Origin: Bacillota bacterium
GTDB lineage: Bacteria > Bacillota > Clostridia > Peptostreptococcales > Acidaminobacteraceae
Direction: 5' to 3'
Assembly (NCBI GenBank): GCA_025210655.1
Contig: JAOARG010000048.1
Coordinates: 32,737-96,736 of the forward strand
DNA: 64,000 bases
Within the stretch, counting starts at the first letter, position 1. The number at the start of each line of letters is the position of its first letter. A model generated the notes under the pieces. It did no database searches, was not told the origin of the DNA, and saw nothing but the letters and a program-made list of their open reading frames with translations. Positions 7,408-15,910 of this stretch are shown here, in pieces. The translations under genes and the position numbers were made by a program.

Positions 7408-7917
7408 TTATATCAATTCTTCTACTATTAAAATCAAAATTGCTGGAGGTACATATCCTGTGAAGCTATAGCGTTTTTCACCAGCAAAGTTAGAAATGCT
7501 GTTACTATCGAATGAGTATAGTTTTTTACCAGCAAATTCAGAAATAGAATTATTTGTAGCGCTATATAGATTTCTTCCAGCAAATTCAGATAGGCAGTTG
7601 TTTTTCCAAGTATATATATTGTTTCCTCCAAACTTTTTTATGGTCTTACCATCATATTCTAATATTTTAGAACTGGAATATGAGGACAAAGTATTGCCAT
7701 CCCATACATATTTTGAATGGCCTGCAAATTTAGAAATGATTACCCCACTATTTTTATTTGGATTAGCATAAGTAGAAAAAGATTGTTTCATTTCTTCTGT
7801 AGCTTGGTCATAATCCGCTTTTGTTCTTAAGGGCGCTCTAAGATTTTCATAATATGATAAATCTTGAGCTTCTGATTTGTTTTGAATCAAACTTTTTAGT
7901 GCTTTAAATAAGCTCAC
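7408..7917 (-). CDS. Unknown repeat protein with FAG/Y motifs
   Basis: About 169 residues of unknown function. The C-terminal two thirds consist of roughly 20-residue repeats with the pattern S/K-x-FAG-x-x-x-Y-S/T-x-x-x-N-x-I/L-S: KFAGHSKYVW, KFGGNNIYTW, EFAGRNLYSA, EFAGKKLYSF, NFAGEKRYSF. These look like short beta-strand repeats such as those in beta-propeller or solenoid folds. The tail AILILIVEELI is hydrophobic. There is no signal peptide. A GTG at 7917 is preferred over the ATG at 7932, because AAGGTGAT ends 3 bases upstream of it in the favoured position. The N-terminal part (SLFKALKSLIQNKSEAQDL) is helical and charged. I do not recognise a characterised homologue. Confidence 0.7.
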   Translation of the reverse strand: MSLFKALKSLIQNKSEAQDLSYYENLRAPLRTKADYDQATEEMKQSFSTYANPNKNSGVIISKFAGHSKYVWDGNTLSSYSSSKILEYDGKTIKKFGGNNIYTWKNNCLSEFAGRNLYSATNNSISEFAGKKLYSFDSNSISNFAGEKRYSFTGYVPPAILILIVEELI

Positions 7918-8089
7918 TGTATCACCTTCCATATTGTGAGTTTAGAGCATTAATAGCAAAATGTAAAGAAATATAATCTTAAGAAGGTTATTATAAAGTG
8001 TTTTGTGTTTTAAATTGTAATCAAAATAGTTTTATTTCCAATTCTTTGGGTAATAATGGTATTGAGTACATATGAATTGGAGGATCTTG

Positions 8090-8524
8090 GTGGAAAGAAC
8101 AGATTTTATAAAAATACTTGCTGAAGAATTTTTTCGCAGTGAGGATAGGTATGATGTCTTAAACGATAATTATGCTATAAGGGATATAAGTACAACTGAA
8201 ATTGTTAGGATTATGTGTGTAAAAGAATCAGTAGATGAGTTACACGATTTACTTAAAAGGGAATACATAAGGGATAATTGGGAAGATTTTACTGACGATA
8301 TGGTAAATTTGCTTTTCCAGCTTCTATCCATATCTGCTTATAATAATGAAATTCCCTATAGTATTGTAGAAGATGCAAGTAAACTATACTATATTCTTTT
8401 AGAAAAACTTTTTGATATTACATTGAAAGGGGATATTTTTTTAGAGGATATTAACAAATTATATTTAGAGCATATGGAGAGGGTTAAAAACTTTTTAATC
8501 AATATAAAGAAATATCATAATTAA
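8090..8524 (+). CDS. Hypothetical protein, mostly helical, acidic
   Basis: About 144 residues, cytoplasmic, rich in Asp, Glu, Leu and Ile and predicted to be all-helical. No recognisable motif or signal sequence. GGAGG at 8079-8083 sits 6 bases before a GTG at 8090, so this start is preferred to the ATG at 8072, which lies upstream of the ribosome binding site. It is flanked by the FAG-repeat gene (divergent) and rplY. Codon use is like its neighbours, which supports a real gene. The function is unknown. Confidence 0.65.
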   Translation: MERTDFIKILAEEFFRSEDRYDVLNDNYAIRDISTTEIVRIMCVKESVDELHDLLKREYIRDNWEDFTDDMVNLLFQLLSISAYNNEIPYSIVEDASKLYYILLEKLFDITLKGDIFLEDINKLYLEHMERVKNFLINIKKYHN

Positions 8525-8612
8525 TGAATTATTTATGATAAAGTTGGGTAATTAAGTTTTTGATAGAGGTTTTTGAATTTTCAAAAAAATACATAGTCAA
8601 GGGGGAGTAATT

Positions 8613-9233
8613 ATGAAAGTAGAGAAAATTAGTTTCACCCACAGAGATGAAGTCAGAAGTAATGCAGTTTCTAAACTAAGAAGAAATGGTGTTGTTCCTG
8701 GTGTACTTTATGGACACAATAAGGAGACAAAAAACATCAAGATTAGCCAGGGAGAGCTTGAGCACTTTATATCTTATCATGGCAAAGGTTCAAACCTTGT
8801 TTTGATTGCTGATGGAGAAGAGCATAATGTAATCCTTAAGGATATGCAGTTTGACACAATACTCAGAAAATGTATTCATGTTGATTTTCAAGAATTGACA
8901 ATGGGAGAAAAACTTAAGGTTACACTTCCTATAAGATTCGTTCACAAGGAAGATGTTGAAGATAGAAATAAACTTTTAAGTGAGCAGGTATCTGAAATAT
9001 CAATTCAGTTATTACCTAAGGATTTAATGGAAACAGTCGATGTCGATGTTTCAAAATTAGATCTTGGTGATACTATCAGAATCATTGATTTAGATGTCTT
9101 CAATGACAGTAGGTATGAGGTACTAGATAGCCCAGACCAAATTGTTTGTAGTCTTATCAGTGCTGCAAAATCTGAGGTGGATGAAACTGCTGAAGATGAA
9201 GGTGTTATAGGTGATTCTTTAGAAACTTTATAG
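8613..9233 (+). CDS. rplY: 50S ribosomal protein L25/general stress protein Ctc
   Basis: A 206-residue two-domain L25 (Ctc/TL5 type): an N-terminal 5S rRNA-binding beta-barrel (RSNAVSKLRRNGVVPGVLYG at about 12-31 is the signature) and a C-terminal domain (MGEKLKVTLPIRFVH onward) ending in an acidic tail. It binds 5S rRNA in the large subunit and in Bacillus is stress-induced. GGGGGAG precedes the ATG at 8613. It has its own terminator and is a single-gene unit. Confidence 0.95.
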   Translation: MKVEKISFTHRDEVRSNAVSKLRRNGVVPGVLYGHNKETKNIKISQGELEHFISYHGKGSNLVLIADGEEHNVILKDMQFDTILRKCIHVDFQELTMGEKLKVTLPIRFVHKEDVEDRNKLLSEQVSEISIQLLPKDLMETVDVDVSKLDLGDTIRIIDLDVFNDSRYEVLDSPDQIVCSLISAAKSEVDETAEDEGVIGDSLETL

Positions 9234-9244
9234 AAAAAAACATT

Positions 9245-9297
9245 AAAGTTGCATCCAAAGGACTTAGGTCCCAAGGGTGCAACTTTTGTTATTTTTT
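9245..9297 (+). terminator. Terminator after rplY
   Basis: Arms AAAGTTGCATCC (9245-9256) and GGGTGCAACTTT (9276-9287), with a G-T pair, enclose a loop of about 19 bases that is itself partly self-complementary. They are followed by TGTTATTTTTT. Confidence 0.85.
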
Positions 9298-9328
9298 GAC
9301 AAAGTTTTGTGTTTTTCCAAAAATTTGC

Positions 9329-9357
9329 TTGACAAGAAATAATATCAATGGAATAAT
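9329..9357 (+). promoter_or_regulatory. Candidate sigma-A promoter of the Tad-like operon
   Basis: TTGACA (9329-9334), a 17-base spacer and AATAAT (9352-9357; TAATAT is an alternative at 9354-9359), 40 bases before the first gene. Perfect -35, moderate -10. Confidence 0.6.
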
Positions 9358-9396
9358 ATTACACATAAGACTTAAGATTACTTGTTAGGAGTTCAT

Positions 9397-10911
9397 ATGG
9401 AGAGATTGTCAATACTGGTATGTAGTGAAGAATTGAATAGTGGAGATAAGATATTAAAGGAAATGGTAGACTCTTTTAAAAATTGTGATATTGAAGTGAA
9501 TTTTGAGTTTACTTATTTTTATGATGATATTTCTGAGAAAAATGAAGTTGGCTATCAATGTGTTATTTTAGACCAGAAGGTTTTCAGATCAGAAATGGAA
9601 ATGATGAATTTTCTTTCTTCAATAGAGAATCTAAATAAATCTATGAAAATAATTATTATTTTTGATGATTTGATGAAGGGAAAAGCTCTTTTAAGTGAAT
9701 TGATAGAAAAGGGATTTAATTATGGTATTTTCAATTCTGATGTTAGTGGTAAGTTTATTACTTCCCTAATATTAAATAAGAGATTGGATATAACGAGCTT
9801 CAATTATTATGGATTAAAGTATAAATCTTTAGATAAAAATCTAGAATCAGATAAACTAAAAGCCATAATTGATTATCTTGAAGGAAGCATTGATGAATAT
9901 CTTGATGAAGATTATAACTATATTTCATCCATATTGAATGATGAAGAAAACATACTTATAATTAAAAATTTATCTAAAAACACGGCTATCAAACTTAAAA
10001 AGAATAATGTATTTAGGGAGTATAGTAAATGGATTATTGAAGATGGTAGTTCTAAAGAGGTTTTAGTTGAGAAAGAAGTAATTAAGTATAAGGAAGTTCA
10101 AATAGGATATAAAAAACAAATAATTACTGTTTTGGATAATTATAATTTTGCACTTGAATTAGGATATATTGTAGCTAAAGAAACAGATTATAATGTTTTA
10201 CTTCTTGATGGAGACAGACTTAATCCTTGTATGGATTTGGTTATTGATATAGAAGCTAAGAATTTATTAAAAATGGACTATATACAGTATTCAAATAAGT
10301 CTGGTTTAAATCAAGCTCTTGAAGCAATTGATAAAAATTTTGACTCCAAAGAGTATATTTATGAAATAAGCAAAAGTCCAAAGGGACTTGATAATTTACA
10401 TATACTTACGGGAAATTACGATTTGAATAATTACGAGTATTATGAAAATGAGAATTATGTATCTCTTTTAGATAGTTTATATTCTTATTATGATTTGGTC
10501 ATAATTAACTCAAATAAATTTATGTATGATGCATATACCTGTATTTCCCTTCTCAAATCAGATATAAATATTGTTCCAATAATACCAAGACTGGATAAAA
10601 TCAGAGAAATAAATAAGTACATTGGCTTTTTAAATGAAAAGCAAAATATACCAACCGACAAATATAAGTTTGTAGGTTATGAGTACAGGGAAAAAGTTCA
10701 TCTTCAAGCAAGAATTGTTGATGAACTGACTGAAAATAATTACATTGGAACTATAAAATATGATGAGAAAAGGGAAAAATATATTAGTGATAGTGGATAT
10801 TTTGTGAGGAAAAACTATAGTAAGTTGTTTGAAGAATATATGGAAATCCTTGATTACTTGAATATAGTTAGAAAGAAAAGAGGATTCTTTTCTAAAATTT
10901 TGAAAAGGTGA
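9397..10911 (+). CDS. CpaE-like protein of Tad/Flp system with degenerate P-loop
   Basis: About 504 residues, first gene of a Tad/Flp-pilus-like operon. The N-terminal about 120 residues resemble an atypical receiver domain (LSILVCSEEL, then FDDLMKGKAL) as in CpaE/TadZ. The C-terminal half has the ParA/MinD-like arrangement: a deviant Walker A' region (NVLLLDGDRLNPCMDLVIDI) and the later YDLVIINSNKF segment. The Walker A GKGG-GKTT expected between QIITVL and NFALELGYIVAKE is missing, so ATP binding is doubtful. In TadZ/CpaE systems this protein localises the pilus machine at the membrane. The ATG at 9397 has AGGAG 5 bases upstream, so the TTG at 9382 is not used. The gene is followed 4 bp later by the cpaF homologue. 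Confidence 0.7.
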   Translation: MERLSILVCSEELNSGDKILKEMVDSFKNCDIEVNFEFTYFYDDISEKNEVGYQCVILDQKVFRSEMEMMNFLSSIENLNKSMKIIIIFDDLMKGKALLSELIEKGFNYGIFNSDVSGKFITSLILNKRLDITSFNYYGLKYKSLDKNLESDKLKAIIDYLEGSIDEYLDEDYNYISSILNDEENILIIKNLSKNTAIKLKKNNVFREYSKWIIEDGSSKEVLVEKEVIKYKEVQIGYKKQIITVLDNYNFALELGYIVAKETDYNVLLLDGDRLNPCMDLVIDIEAKNLLKMDYIQYSNKSGLNQALEAIDKNFDSKEYIYEISKSPKGLDNLHILTGNYDLNNYEYYENENYVSLLDSLYSYYDLVIINSNKFMYDAYTCISLLKSDINIVPIIPRLDKIREINKYIGFLNEKQNIPTDKYKFVGYEYREKVHLQARIVDELTENNYIGTIKYDEKREKYISDSGYFVRKNYSKLFEEYMEILDYLNIVRKKRGFFSKILKR

Positions 10912-10915
10912 TTAA

Positions 10916-12082
10916 ATGAGTCTTATAGCGAGTCATCATAATATGATGATTAAGGAAAAAAAAGATGATTATAAATATAGCGATATCAGTAATCTGGCTC
11001 GGGAGATAACAACTGACATACTAAAGGACAAGCCAGAGCTTGTTACAGATGTTGATTTGGGTCTTGTGGATAGATCTGTACTTGAAAAAGAAATAGTAAA
11101 ACTGTGTGATAAGAAGGGCAGTGGGATACTTACTGACCGAACGAGAATCACTAAAAATGTAATGGATTATATGTTTGGATATGGACCTATTCAAGAATAT
11201 ATTGAAGATGAGGACATATCAGATATTGATTTTTTAAGATATGACTATGGTATCTGTAAGAGAAATGGAAAAAAAGAAAGAATGAAAATTAGATTTTCAA
11301 ATCCTAAGGAGTTCGAGGATTTTTGTCGTTTGATTATTGTAAGAAATGGTGGAATAATCAACGAAAATGACTCCCATTGTAGGGTATCTGATGATAAATA
11401 TAGACTAAGAATAAATGTTTCAATAGCACCAAGAAATTTCGAAAGTCCTTCACTGATTATTAGGAAGCATAGACTGTTACCCTATAATCTTAAGGATTTA
11501 GTCCATAAGGATATGTTAAGTCGAGAAATCTATTCATATCTAAAGGATAAAATGAAGGGTCAAGATAGAATTCTGATAAGTGGAAAAGGTGCTTCTGGTA
11601 AAACAACCTTGCTAAGGGCTCTTCTTGGTGAGACAGATGAATTTGAAAGAATACTCATATGTGAATCAGATTCAGAGCTTTATTGTGAGAATATAAATTT
11701 TATATCTCAGAGAATCAAAAAAAGACAATATGGTGGTAGCATCGTTACTTTAAACGATTTAATAAGGGATGGTCTTACAATGTCCTTAGATGGATATTGT
11801 ATAGGAGAAATAACAGGAAAAGAAGCATGGAGTTTTGTAAATGCAGGTTATACAGATCATAGAATATTTGGAACTATACATGCAACCAGTTCAAAGGATA
11901 GTCTTACTAGAATATTAGCTCTTATTGAAGAAAATAAGGTTAATCTATCTGAAGAAACTTTGAAAGAAATTATATCAAGCAGTATAGATATACTCATATA
12001 TATGAAAGATTTTAAAATATCAGAAATACTTGAAATAAAGGGTTTTGATGATAGTGAGGTTATTTTTGAGAAGATTTTATAA
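10916..12082 (+). CDS. CpaF/TadA-type secretion ATPase
   Basis: A 388-residue hexameric ATPase of the GspE/VirB11 superfamily that powers assembly of Tad/Flp pili. Walker A GKGASGKT (223-230) differs from the usual GGTGSGKT but keeps the essential GK-T. The Asp-box/Walker B segment (DGYCIGEITGKEAW near 290-304) and the His box (FGTIHATSSKD near 318-328) are present. The N-terminal domain (about 80-210) with FGYGPIQEYIEDEDISDI is typical of CpaF. The ATG at 10916 has AAGGTGAT upstream. It is positioned between the CpaE-like and TadB-like genes as in canonical tad operons. Confidence 0.9.
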   Translation: MSLIASHHNMMIKEKKDDYKYSDISNLAREITTDILKDKPELVTDVDLGLVDRSVLEKEIVKLCDKKGSGILTDRTRITKNVMDYMFGYGPIQEYIEDEDISDIDFLRYDYGICKRNGKKERMKIRFSNPKEFEDFCRLIIVRNGGIINENDSHCRVSDDKYRLRINVSIAPRNFESPSLIIRKHRLLPYNLKDLVHKDMLSREIYSYLKDKMKGQDRILISGKGASGKTTLLRALLGETDEFERILICESDSELYCENINFISQRIKKRQYGGSIVTLNDLIRDGLTMSLDGYCIGEITGKEAWSFVNAGYTDHRIFGTIHATSSKDSLTRILALIEENKVNLSEETLKEIISSSIDILIYMKDFKISEILEIKGFDDSEVIFEKIL

Positions 12083-12094
12083 GGAATGATAATT

Positions 12095-13111
12095 TTGGAT
12101 GAATTAATACTTATAATAGATACAATAAAAAGCAGTTGGTTACTTATTATCAATGGTTTGTTTATAATAATTGCTACAGTATTTTTAGTATACAGAAGTT
12201 CGGTGTATTTCGTTGATAAAAGAATGATGGGGGCCTTCAGAAAGGTTCTTTCTGATAATATTGATGAGAAAACACAAGAAATTCAAATAAAGAAGAAGTT
12301 GCTTAGAAAATCTCAAAAGTACAGTTCAATTGAAGCTAAATTAAGCTTTTTTGAAAAGATGGATATTAAATATATAGATAAATCTAATATCAAATCTTAT
12401 TATTCTAAAATAAGTATATTTCATATTATGGGAGTTTCTACTGTAGTTATTTTTATTACTTTTTTCATATTTGAAGGAGTTTTTAAGTCTCCATTTTCAT
12501 CTGCGGTGATGGGTTTTGTTTCGGCACTAATTCCATTTGTAGTACTGGATATTATGGGAAAGTATAATTCACAAAAAATAAGAAGATATCTTCCGGATTT
12601 TATTGCAATTCTCCATAGGTGGAGTCTAGTTAGGGAAGATCTTGTTTACGCATTTGAAAAATCTCTGGATTCTGGAATTAGAGAACCCCTAAGGACTTAT
12701 GTAAGGGAAATGATAACCCAGATAAATAGAGGAATGGAAGTAGAAATGGCCCTGGAAATAATGGAATACAAGGTTGACAATGAACATTTTACTACATTTA
12801 TCAATAATGTTAAGTTTGCTTATAAATCAAGGGGAAATATTCCTAATCTCCTAAAAAAACTTGAGGGGGAGTCATATAAACTTGAAGAAGAATTTAATAG
12901 GAGAAAGATTTCTACATTTAGGGATAGGATAATTATTAGTGTATGTCTAGTATTGGTATTGGCCTTTACGTATTTATTTTTAAAATTAAATCCTGATGTA
13001 ATGAATTATTATACTGAAAATCCAATTGGAAGATCCTTAATGGTGTTCTTTGCCCTGTTATACTTATTGGCATTTTGGATATCCACTGGGATTACCAAGT
13101 TTAATTATTAA
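12095..13111 (+). CDS. TadB-like inner-membrane platform protein
   Basis: About 338 residues with a type II secretion F (GspF) domain. Hydrophobic segments are at about 10-30, 110-130 and 140-160, with a further pair at the C-terminus (ISVCLVLVLAFTYLFL and MVFFALLYLLAFWI). The cytoplasmic central helices (LPDFIAILHRWSLVREDLVY) match TadB. It is expected to form the membrane platform on which the CpaF ATPase works. AAGGA (12081-12085) abuts an ATG at 12086, which is too close; the TTG at 12095 at 9 bases is the better start, though 12086 remains possible. Confidence 0.82.
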   Translation: MDELILIIDTIKSSWLLIINGLFIIIATVFLVYRSSVYFVDKRMMGAFRKVLSDNIDEKTQEIQIKKKLLRKSQKYSSIEAKLSFFEKMDIKYIDKSNIKSYYSKISIFHIMGVSTVVIFITFFIFEGVFKSPFSSAVMGFVSALIPFVVLDIMGKYNSQKIRRYLPDFIAILHRWSLVREDLVYAFEKSLDSGIREPLRTYVREMITQINRGMEVEMALEIMEYKVDNEHFTTFINNVKFAYKSRGNIPNLLKKLEGESYKLEEEFNRRKISTFRDRIIISVCLVLVLAFTYLFLKLNPDVMNYYTENPIGRSLMVFFALLYLLAFWISTGITKFNY

Positions 13112-13120
13112 GGAGAAATG

Positions 13121-13981
13121 ATGAGTATAAAAATAGATTTGTGGATGATAATCATGTTAATAGCACTAAATGGAGTAATAGTATTTTCTATTAAGGATAA
13201 AATATCTTTTATTTTAAATCAAGATTATGGAAAAGGGTATTCTGGAAGGGGTTCGAGAAAGTATGAGTCCTTTAAAGAAATATCTGAAAAAAGAATGAAA
13301 AAAACGAGTTTTTTCGAAAAAGAAAAGGAGAAGGTGATAAGGGCAGGATTTGATGAGGAAAAGGGTGTAGCCGTCTATATTTTTATAAAGTATTTTTTAA
13401 GTGTTTTACTTGGGATAATAGGAGCAATCACTAATTATCCTGATATATCAAAAGGTCTGTTGATGTTCTTCATAGTATTTATTGTTAGTGAATTAGTTGT
13501 TAGGTCTGAAATCAAAAGAAATAATAGGAGCTTTCAAAAAAATGCATATAAAATATATAAGTTTTTAAATAATCAGGTTAGCTCAGGTATAAGAATTTCC
13601 GAAGCATTAAAGAATTTATATATGATTATTGATGATTATAATATGAAGAAGGTTTTAATAAGATTTTCTGCTATATACATACAGACAACGAACATAGATC
13701 TGGCTCTTAAGGAATTTGATAAGTATTATAATACTCAAGAATCAGAGAGTTTGTGTATATGTATAAAGCAAGGGATTACATCTGGTGATAGTTCTAACTT
13801 ATTAATGCGACAAGAAGAAATGATGTTTAGCAAGTATGTAAATTATATCCAACTTGAGACGGAGCTTCAAAGGCATAAAGGGTTAATTTGTGTAACCCTA
13901 CTGTGTGTAATAGTAATTCTTATGATAGGAGTACCATTGATGTTAGATATGAATAGGGCACTGACACAAATTTTTAGTTGA
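13121..13981 (+). CDS. TadC-like inner-membrane platform protein
   Basis: About 286 residues, the second GspF-domain protein of the operon. There is an N-terminal TM (about 4-22), a paired TM region near 85-120 (YFLSVLLGIIGAITNY, LLMFFIVFIVSELVV) and a C-terminal TM (LICVTLLCVIVILMIGVPLML). The segment FLNNQVSSGIRISEALKNLY corresponds to the cytoplasmic helical F domain. TadB/TadC pairs are paralogous and form the assembly platform. AGGAG (13111-13115) favours the second of two adjacent ATGs (13121). Confidence 0.8.
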   Translation: MSIKIDLWMIIMLIALNGVIVFSIKDKISFILNQDYGKGYSGRGSRKYESFKEISEKRMKKTSFFEKEKEKVIRAGFDEEKGVAVYIFIKYFLSVLLGIIGAITNYPDISKGLLMFFIVFIVSELVVRSEIKRNNRSFQKNAYKIYKFLNNQVSSGIRISEALKNLYMIIDDYNMKKVLIRFSAIYIQTTNIDLALKEFDKYYNTQESESLCICIKQGITSGDSSNLLMRQEEMMFSKYVNYIQLETELQRHKGLICVTLLCVIVILMIGVPLMLDMNRALTQIFS

Positions 13982-13993
13982 GGAGTGGTTATT

Positions 13994-14248
13994 TTGGTAA
14001 AGTTATTTTGGAAAACATCATTTTTAGTTAATGATGCAAAAGAAAAAGTAAGAAGCATAATGAATAATAAAGGAGAATTTGGTATTGGATCAGTACTTTC
14101 TATAGCGGCAGCATTAATAGTATCAGCATTTGTATTGATTCCGGAACTTAAGTCATTAGCAGAAAGTATGATGACTGGTATGACTGACTGGTGGGCTGGA
14201 ACTAACGGTGGTGCTGGAATTTCTAATAAAATATTCCCTAAAAGTTAA
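13994..14248 (+). CDS. Small Flp-pilin-like membrane protein
   Basis: About 84 residues with one hydrophobic helix (GIGSVLSIAAALIVSAFVLI) preceded by a short positively charged leader ending NNKGEFG, resembling a class III prepilin leader (G then E at +5 region). A conserved-looking tail with WW and Gly residues follows (TDWWAGTNGG). Position in the operon right after TadC and the size make it the best candidate for the major pilin, but the typical Flp motif (G/xxxxEY) is not perfect. GGAG at 13982-13985 sits 8 bases before a TTG at 13994, the preferred start. Confidence 0.6.
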   Translation: MVKLFWKTSFLVNDAKEKVRSIMNNKGEFGIGSVLSIAAALIVSAFVLIPELKSLAESMMTGMTDWWAGTNGGAGISNKIFPKS

Positions 14249-14250
14249 CT

Positions 14251-14640
14251 ATGGGTGTTTCTAGAGCTATTGTATGGGGAATGCTTGTAACCTTATTTCT
14301 ATGTATATCTGTTATGATGGTTGAATATTTTGTTCCACTTAATGCAAAATCTCAATTTGACTATATTTGCAGAGGATATATGATAAAAGCTGAAACATAT
14401 GGCGGTTTATCAAGTGATGATGTAGATAAGTTGAAAGATGAATTGGGTGAACTGGGACTTAAGAATATAGAAGTTGATTACCCAAACATTAATAGTAAGA
14501 AAAAAGGACAAGATATAAATTTAAAAGTTGAGGGACTCTACTCTTATAATCAAATATCTGGAATTATTGTGAGAAAAGATAAAGAACTTAACTTTGTATA
14601 TGATATAAGTACAGTTTCAAAGAGGGTTACCAATAATTAA
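14251..14640 (+). CDS. Small single-pass protein, TadE/DUF4320-like pseudopilin candidate
   Basis: A 129-residue protein with one N-terminal TM (IVWGMLVTLFLCISVMMVEY) and an extracytoplasmic domain containing the pattern FDYICRGYMIKAETYGGLS, typical of the small TadE-like proteins found in clostridial tad operons. It starts 2 bases after the preceding stop without a clear ribosome binding site, suggesting translational coupling. It is probably a minor pilin or pseudopilin; the assignment comes from topology and context. Confidence 0.6.
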   Translation: MGVSRAIVWGMLVTLFLCISVMMVEYFVPLNAKSQFDYICRGYMIKAETYGGLSSDDVDKLKDELGELGLKNIEVDYPNINSKKKGQDINLKVEGLYSYNQISGIIVRKDKELNFVYDISTVSKRVTNN

Positions 14641-14656
14641 TATGAAGGACACAGAT

Positions 14657-15187
14657 ATGAAAAATTATTTTAGAAAAGGTTCTATGGGAATCGGACAGGT
14701 ATTATTTATAACATTTTTTATTATTTTCATAGTTTTTCCTGTGTTCTCATTTCTTATTGATAAAAATATTGCCAGGCTAGTTGCTAGCGAGATTAGGGAA
14801 TCCTTAGATATGTCTGTTATTGGGGCATATAATGCTGTAAATGAAAATCAATATGGTAAAAAAGCTGTTGATATTAGTCAGAAACCCTTGGAAAATGAGT
14901 TTCTTAAGCTATTTTGTAAGAATATGAAGCTTGATAAAGATTTAAGCCCCAAGGATGGTTCTGTACTTGAGTATCCTATAACAATAAATGAGCTTGAATA
15001 TTTTGGGCCAGATAAAATTGGGGATTCATGTCCCTGTGGTAATGAAGTAGTTAGACCGATGGTACATTTAAATTTTACATTTTCATTAAACCCAACCTTA
15101 TATAGAAGGGTTATTAATAGAATGAGTGGAAAAGATAAGTTTAGTATTTCAATTGGATATGATATTGAATTACCTTATGACAAATGA
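14657..15187 (+). CDS. TadE/TadG-like single-pass protein
   Basis: About 176 residues with a charged leader (NYFRKGSMGIGQ), one TM (VLFITFFIIFIVFPVFSFLI) and an outside domain with a CPCGNE motif near 132-137 and a C-terminal beta-rich segment. The topology and place in the operon suggest a minor pilin or pseudopilin. AAGGA (14645-14649) lies 7 bases before the ATG at 14657; an ATG at 14642 lies upstream of that site and is less likely. Confidence 0.6.
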   Translation: MKNYFRKGSMGIGQVLFITFFIIFIVFPVFSFLIDKNIARLVASEIRESLDMSVIGAYNAVNENQYGKKAVDISQKPLENEFLKLFCKNMKLDKDLSPKDGSVLEYPITINELEYFGPDKIGDSCPCGNEVVRPMVHLNFTFSLNPTLYRRVINRMSGKDKFSISIGYDIELPYDK

Positions 15188-15202
15188 CGGAGGTGACAAG
15201 AT

Positions 15203-15850
15203 ATGAATAGAAAACTTAAAATAATATCAATATGCATAATACTTATTGTTCTTGCCCTTGTTGCAGAGGTAATTATAATAAAAAAATCAGTTAAGTTTGA
15301 AGCAACTGTACAAATTCCCATTGTATCTAAAGATATTGATAAATTCCAATTTATCACTGAGGATATGATTGAATATAGGGAGTTTAAATTAACGGAAGTT
15401 GTTTCAGGATCAGTAAGGAATAAGGATGAAATAGTTAACAAGTATGCAAGAACAAAGCTTTTTAAGGATGAGCAGGTTAATATTGAAAGAATTTCTGATA
15501 AGAAGATTTGTTTCAATAAAAGACCTGAGGCCAGTGATAACAGGTATCTTACAATAGCCTTTACTCCTGAAGAAGCTAATGGTTGGATACTTGATAGAAA
15601 TCAAATTGTTGATTTAGTATACTTGCCTAAGGGTTTTGGTGTATCCTCAGAGATAAAAGTTCCTAGGATAAATACTTTTTATGATTTAAGAATAGTGAGT
15701 ATTCTTGATGAAGATTTAAATGACGTAAGTGATGCATCTGAAAGGGAGAAGATACCTATGTATATTTCCTTTGAAGTATCTAATGAGGATGTTGATAATA
15801 TTATTTTAGCTAAAAATAATGGAACAGTTGAAGTATTGGTCAAGCACTAA
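15203..15850 (+). CDS. CpaB/RcpC-like SAF-domain pilus assembly protein
   Basis: A 215-residue protein with an N-terminal TM (IISICIILIVLALVAEVIII) followed by a SAF domain: VSKDIDKFQFITEDMIEYREF is the beta-clip signature and later residues (RYLTIAFTPEEANGWILDRN) match the second half of CpaB/RcpC proteins. These act in Flp pilus assembly at the envelope, possibly binding cell wall. GGAGGTGA precedes the ATG at 15203. Last gene of the Tad-like operon. In a Gram-positive cell no secretin partner is expected, and none is present. Confidence 0.75.
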   Translation: MNRKLKIISICIILIVLALVAEVIIIKKSVKFEATVQIPIVSKDIDKFQFITEDMIEYREFKLTEVVSGSVRNKDEIVNKYARTKLFKDEQVNIERISDKKICFNKRPEASDNRYLTIAFTPEEANGWILDRNQIVDLVYLPKGFGVSSEIKVPRINTFYDLRIVSILDEDLNDVSDASEREKIPMYISFEVSNEDVDNIILAKNNGTVEVLVKH

Positions 15851-15910
15851 AAGTCTTTTTATTATTTATCACTTGTTATATACTCAAACTATAAAAGATA
15901 GGAGTATATT

